A DNA stretch of 46,058 bases from contig JAIQFN010000045.1 of assembly GCA_020073265.1 (NCBI GenBank), forward strand, positions 1-46,058, written 5' to 3'. The position numbers were made by a program, and so were the translations under genes. Shown piece by piece: positions 40,127-46,058 of the stretch. The notes below the pieces were generated by a model. It was not told where the DNA came from and did no database searches. It was given only the letters and a program-made list of their open reading frames with translations. The DNA comes from Terriglobia bacterium. GTDB lineage: Bacteria > Acidobacteriota > Terriglobia > Bryobacterales > Bryobacteraceae. Position 1 is the stretch's first letter. The number at the start of each line of letters is the position of its first letter.

Positions 40127-40636
40127 TCAGTCCTCTTCCAGCAACCCGAGCGGCACTTCGATCCCGGTGCCTTCGATTCTTAGAACGCCGTCCTCTAACG
40201 TCCGGCCGCCGGACATGGTGTGCAGTTCGCTTTCGAGAGTCTGGGGATCGATCACCCAAACGTAGGGCACGCCGAAATCCAGAACCTCGCGCACCTTCTG
40301 ATTGATGCGAATGGTGCGATCTTCCGGCGACAGAATCTCGATCCAAATGAGCGGCGGGGACGTCAAGACTTGCTCGGCGGGCCTCTCGCCGGTCACCACG
40401 CACAGGTCCGGAATCAAGTATCTTCTGGGACCGACGCGGACCCTTTGCTCGGGGTACACGTGAATATCCCAGCGCTTGCGTCTATTGAACAGGTAGGCAG
40501 TCAGCGCTGCCTGGAGCCGGCTATGATCCTGAGTTCCCACATTGCGCTCGATGATCGCGCCATCCGCGTACTCACAATCCGGCTGGTACGCGGTATGCAG
40601 GTATTCCGATTCAGAAATCTGAGAACCAACGCCCAC
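40127..40636 (-). CDS. Uma2 family (DUF820) putative endonuclease
   Basis: About 169 residues from GTG 40636. The PD-(D/E)xK-like Uma2 fold has YQPDCEYADGAIIERNVG, then the catalytic Asp in LIPDLCVV, the Glu in PPLIWIEILSPEDRT, and GVPYVWVIDPQTLESELH at the end. The domain is common in cyanobacteria, Planctomycetota and Acidobacteriota, and its biological role is unknown. An Arg-rich longer form up to 40747 overlaps the kinase gene and was rejected. It follows the kinase stop by 4 bp, so it is likely co-transcribed. Confidence 0.82.
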   Translation of the reverse strand: MGVGSQISESEYLHTAYQPDCEYADGAIIERNVGTQDHSRLQAALTAYLFNRRKRWDIHVYPEQRVRVGPRRYLIPDLCVVTGERPAEQVLTSPPLIWIEILSPEDRTIRINQKVREVLDFGVPYVWVIDPQTLESELHTMSGGRTLEDGVLRIEGTGIEVPLGLLEED

Positions 40637-40640
40637 GCCC

Positions 40641-43054
<2,414 letters not shown>

Positions 43055-43058
<4 letters not shown>

Positions 43059-43582
43059 TTCCTGACTACTTGAGACAGGCTCAAAAGCTTGGAGCTGATG
43101 CGCAGACCCTCTTGCTCGGCGGCGTCCACGTTGATCTCAAAACGCAGCCGGTCCCCCTCGAACTTGAAATTGATCACCCCGCCCTCGGCCGCGAATCCCG
43201 GCGTTTCGCCGACCGTCAGAATCGCGGTTCCCCGCAGACCTCCGGCCATCGACCGGAAGCGCCTGCGCTCGGAAGACGCAACAAATAGAATTTGGCAATC
43301 GCACCTCAGCGCGCCATCTTCGAGCTCGCGGACGGCGAACTTGCGGCCTTCCACCGCCTTCCCGCTGACCGCCTCTTCCAGAGTTTTTCGCAACGAGCTC
43401 GGCCCCAGCACTCCGATGACGATGGGGTCCTGCGGAGTTTTGAAGGTCTGGGGCGGCCACTCCACGAATTTCGCGAAATTGTAGAGAAACGCCGCCTTTA
43501 CGTGGTATTCGTCGAATTGCCCCTGTAATGCCAGGACCAGCGTGAGTCCCGCCAGGGCCGCGAACCGGAGGCGCTTCAGCAT
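43055..43582 (-). CDS. YfiR-like (DUF4154) periplasmic protein
   Basis: About 175 residues from ATG 43582, preceded by GGGAGGCGGC. Signal peptide [20 protein letters not shown]. The hallmark of the family is [20 protein letters not shown], with [58 protein letters not shown] and [20 protein letters not shown] following. In Pseudomonas YfiR binds the periplasmic CHASE8 domain of the cyclase YfiN. Here the next gene encodes a CHASE8 histidine kinase, so this protein probably regulates that kinase. Only one pair of cysteines (CDC) is present. Confidence 0.9.
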
Positions 43583-43604
43583 GCCGCCTCCCATGTGTTC
43601 CTGG

Positions 43605-45668
43605 TCAGAATCTCCACGTCACGCTTCCATAGACGCTGCGCACGGCTTGCGTTCCGACAATGCCAAAGCTGTCGCCGTATTCCACCGTCCGCGGCCGCAG
43701 CAGGTTTTGCCCTACCACGCTGATTTCAGCTCGCTCGCCGAGCTTGCGCGCCAGCCGGAGATCCACCCGCGCGTGGCCCGGAAGGCTCGCTCCGGGTAGC
43801 CGCGCCGTGTAGTACAGCGACTGGTCGAATTCGGTCCTGCGCGTCAGGTTCAGCAGCGAGCGGACCTGGAACATGTTCTGGGGAAACCCGCTCCACAGTG
43901 CGAATCCGGCCAGGCCTTGGGACACCGGACCGTCCCGCAGGGTGGCATGCAGGTACGAATAACCCGGGCTGATCCGCCAGCGGGAAGTTGCATTCCAGTT
44001 CAGAGACAACTCGCCGCCGTAGTCCACGGCGCTCGCGTGGCTTTCGAACAACAGCGGCAGGAGCACCTGCACCGGCGAGCCCGGCAGGATCCGCGCCGGC
44101 TGCAGTTCGGTGTCTTCCAGGTGCCGGTAGAAGCTCAGGAATGCAGTCGCGTCCAGCGAAAGCGTTCTCGTCAGCTCGGACCGGTAGCCCAACTCGTAGT
44201 CCCGCAGTTCCTCATCCTGGATCCGCGGGTTGCCGTACAACCGCACCACCTGAACGCTGTCCGGACCGTCAGGCAGTCTGGCCACCTCCGCCTCAATGCC
44301 CGTATCGGTCCGAGCCGGTTGGCGCAGGGCCTTGGAGGCGGCCGCCCAAACCGTGTGCCGGCTGCCGGCAGGGTTCCAGACCAGACGTACGCTGGGCTCG
44401 GTTTCCAGGCCGGTGTAGGGGTTGTGCTCCAGCTTGACGCCCAGCGTGAACCACCAGGAGCCGGAGACCTGGATTTCGTCCTGCACAAATGCGCTGAATA
44501 GGTTGTCGGTTTGTGAGGGCGGCGAGAAGGCCAGCGCATAACCCTCCGAAAGACTGGAGCGGTTTTCCCGGTAGCCCAGCCCCCACACCAGGTCGTGCCG
44601 TTCCCCCAGGGCAACGTGATGCTGGAAATCCAGGTCGAAGGTTCTCAGCACCTCCGGCACTCCCATGTCGGTGCGGCGGTAGGTATCGAAATAGGTCTGC
44701 AAGGAAGTCTGCGATCCCCCGGCCAGCGTATGGTTCCAGCGCGCCACCAGATCGCCTCCGGCAGCGTCGAAATTTGAGTTGAAGAAAGTGTTATACGGCG
44801 TCGCCATGAAGTTGCTACGGCGGGTCTGGTTCTGTTGGTTCGAGAACAGATCGCCTTCCACCATGAGCGTGTCGCTCGGGCTGAGGTCCCAGTCAGACCG
44901 GAGTCCGCCGTGCATCCTGGCCCAATGGTCGTTGGCTTCCGAACCGCCGTAGGTGGCCGCGTTTCCGGTATCCACGTACTTGCCGAACACCCGGTAGGTC
45001 CCGCTCTGCCCGGCCGCTCCGCCGTACTGCAGCAGGCCCAGCGCTTTGGTCTGAGATCCCGTCCCGGCGGTCGCCAGCCCGCCTTGGGTCTCGCGGGACG
45101 ATTTCGTGAATATGCTGATCACTCCGTTCACCGCGTTCGCACCCCAGATGGTGGCTCCCGGGCCCCGGATCACCTCGATGCGATCGATGTTCTCCAGCGG
45201 CATGTCCAGATGCTCCCAGAACACGCCCGAAAAGGAGGGAGTGTAGACCGTCCGGCCATCGATCAGCACCAGAACCTTGTTGGAGTAGCGCGCGTTGAAT
45301 CCCCGCACGCTGATCGCCCAGGCATTGGCGTCGATCTGTTCCACGTCCACGCCCGGCGCCATCCGCAGCAGGTCGGCAATGTTGGTGGCGCCCGATCTGC
45401 GGATGTCCTCCTGGCTGATCACGAAGACCGCCGCGGCGGTCCGCGCCAGGCTCTGCTCTCTCTTCGAGACCGACGTGACCCGGACATTCATCAAATCTTC
45501 CAGGTTCGCCTGCGTCAGATCGATCCGGCGTGGATCGCTGGACTGTCCCGCCGCGCTGAGAGCCAAACCTAAGACCAGTGACAATGGGATCCACAGCCGG
45601 CGGCCGTTCCTGGCGGCAGCGCGCGCTGAGCTGCTCAGCCTGGTCCCGAAGACGATTAAAGTACTCAC
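43605..45668 (-). CDS. TonB-dependent outer membrane receptor
   Basis: About 687 residues from GTG 45668 (a TTG at 45728 would give 707). The signal peptide region is RRLWIPLSLVLGLALSAAGQ. It is unusually far from either start, so the N-terminus is uncertain. The plug domain has LEDLMNVRVTSVSKREQSL, VFVISQEDIRRSGATNIADLLRMAPG, RGFNARYSNKVLVLIDGRTV and IDRIEVIRGPGATIWGANAV. A 22-strand-type barrel follows and ends in an aromatic residue (GSVTWRF). The ligand is unknown, and it lacks the long carboxypeptidase-like N-terminal domain common in Acidobacteriota. It is first in an operon with the YfiR-like protein and the hybrid kinase (22-bp gap), and may be part of the signal path. Confidence 0.88.
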   Translation of the reverse strand: MSTLIVFGTRLSSSARAAARNGRRLWIPLSLVLGLALSAAGQSSDPRRIDLTQANLEDLMNVRVTSVSKREQSLARTAAAVFVISQEDIRRSGATNIADLLRMAPGVDVEQIDANAWAISVRGFNARYSNKVLVLIDGRTVYTPSFSGVFWEHLDMPLENIDRIEVIRGPGATIWGANAVNGVISIFTKSSRETQGGLATAGTGSQTKALGLLQYGGAAGQSGTYRVFGKYVDTGNAATYGGSEANDHWARMHGGLRSDWDLSPSDTLMVEGDLFSNQQNQTRRSNFMATPYNTFFNSNFDAAGGDLVARWNHTLAGGSQTSLQTYFDTYRRTDMGVPEVLRTFDLDFQHHVALGERHDLVWGLGYRENRSSLSEGYALAFSPPSQTDNLFSAFVQDEIQVSGSWWFTLGVKLEHNPYTGLETEPSVRLVWNPAGSRHTVWAAASKALRQPARTDTGIEAEVARLPDGPDSVQVVRLYGNPRIQDEELRDYELGYRSELTRTLSLDATAFLSFYRHLEDTELQPARILPGSPVQVLLPLLFESHASAVDYGGELSLNWNATSRWRISPGYSYLHATLRDGPVSQGLAGFALWSGFPQNMFQVRSLLNLTRRTEFDQSLYYTARLPGASLPGHARVDLRLARKLGERAEISVVGQNLLRPRTVEYGDSFGIVGTQAVRSVYGSVTWRF

Positions 45669-45751
45669 ATACGACTTATCGTTTCCGGGTTCGCGATGCT
45701 TAGCCGCAAGTCTCTGCGAGGCATCCAATCACGGATCTGAGGAGCTGCCTT

Positions 45752-45889
45752 TAGGAGCTTGCTGGAAAACCTCTGTAAAAACCCGCTCCCTAACGGTCGC
45801 GGCTCTGTAAGTGGCTGTGGACGCTAGAACGCCGATTCTGAGCCGCGACCGTCAGGGAGTGGTTGCGCGCGTTTTTCAGCAAGCTCCTA
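45752..45889. mobile_element. MITE-like inverted-repeat element, copy 2
   Basis: A 138-bp relative of the element at 4858-4991, in opposite orientation. TAGGAGCTTGCTGGAAAA (45752-45769) and, inverted, TAGGAGCTTGCTGAAAAA (45889-45872) match at 17 of 18 positions. The inner inverted pair CTCCCTAACGGTCGCGGCTC and GAGCCGCGACCGTCAGGGAG is almost perfect. The centre (GTAAGTGGC...GAACGCC.ATTCT) matches copy 1 reversed. It is bounded by TA on each side and carries no gene. Its right TA abuts an IS630-type transposase gene and supplies that gene's TAG stop. Confidence 0.8.
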
Positions 45890-46058
45890 GTGTCCTGAGT
45901 CAGAAGTTCGCATACAAAAGCGGGCGATCTTTTTGAGGATGGAGTCAGCGTCCGCGGTCCAGGCGAAGGGTTTGGAGTTCTGGTTGTGATGAGTCAGGTA
46001 TTCGCCAATCGCGGTCTCCAGTTCACGAACGCTGCCGAAGGTGCCGCGCCGGATACGT
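45887..46058 (-). CDS. IS630-family transposase, C-terminal part (cut by window edge)
   Basis: The minus-strand frame reads RIRRGTFGSVRELETAIGEY, then LTHHNQNSKPFAWTADADSI and LKKIARF, ending in SDSGH and a TAG at 45889-45887. This is the C-terminal DDE/RNase-H tail of IS630/Tc1-mariner-like transposases (pattern 'FRSV.EL..AI..Y...HN..PKPF.WT..AD.IL.K'). Only 56 codons are inside the window, and the rest, with the catalytic residues, lies outside. GTGTCCTGAGTCAGAAGTTC at 45891-45910 is probably the terminal inverted repeat of the insertion sequence, directly after a TA target. Confidence 0.8.
   Translation of the reverse strand, partial: RIRRGTFGSVRELETAIGEYLTHHNQNSKPFAWTADADSILKKIARFCMRTSDSGH

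Overview
The window is GC-rich chromosomal DNA, gene-dense on both strands, with many secreted or exported enzymes that carry Sec-type signal peptides. The gene mix is a lone MacB/FtsX-type 'orphan' permease, a PQQ alcohol/sugar dehydrogenase, paired M28 peptidases, a secreted amidohydrolase, DUF1326 and DUF6624 proteins, a hybrid histidine kinase and a TonB receptor. It resembles soil Acidobacteriota of the Solibacter/Bryobacter kind. That placement is an inference from gene content, because no rRNA gene is present. GTG and TTG starts are frequent, and several genes have a -10 box 7-8 nt before the start codon and no Shine-Dalgarno sequence.

Layout. 1-840: 5' part of rpsT and a small TPR protein (minus). 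929-4860: secreted S9 peptidase, a Phd/VapC-type toxin-antitoxin pair, a small Cys-pair protein and a SAM methyltransferase. 4858-4991: a 134-bp inverted-repeat (MITE-like) element whose ends supply the TAG stops of both flanking genes. 4989-8604: APC permease with a USP-like tail (minus) and CCA-adding enzyme (plus). 8723-16265: PQQ dehydrogenase, orphan ABC permease, a CTP-synthase-like glutamine amidotransferase with an in-frame TGA at the nucleophile position (probable selenoprotein), an amidohydrolase and a DUF6624 protein. 16396-19043: a beta-propeller protein matching peptidyl-hydroxyglycine alpha-amidating lyase (PAL), followed by a cytochrome c/copper monooxygenase matching peptidylglycine hydroxylating monooxygenase (PHM), i.e. 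a split PAM-like pair. 19110-21991: a PPC-domain/alpha-beta hydrolase fusion and a cobalamin-binding-type protein (minus). 22387-27924: a MacA-MacB-type efflux operon with TolC (minus). 28058-29393: pyrE and truA (plus). 29425-32744: amidase (minus), DUF1326 protein and a polytopic membrane protein. 32752-36058: two tandem M28 peptidases (minus). 36139-40636: DtxR-like regulator, NDP-sugar SDR, heterodisulfide-reductase-like Fe-S protein, VOC protein and Uma2 protein. 40641-45668: TonB receptor, YfiR-like protein and CHASE8 hybrid histidine kinase in one operon (minus). 45752-46058: a second copy of the inverted-repeat element abutting the C-terminal end of an IS630-type transposase.

The most notable items are the selenocysteine candidate at 13295-14038 with a hairpin placed like a bacterial SECIS, the adjacent PAL and PHM homologues with nearly all catalytic and metal ligands conserved, the TonB-YfiR-CHASE8 kinase signalling operon, the two-copy MITE that provides stop codons, and the recurring leaderless-type gene starts. 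No tRNA, rRNA or CRISPR array was recognised.
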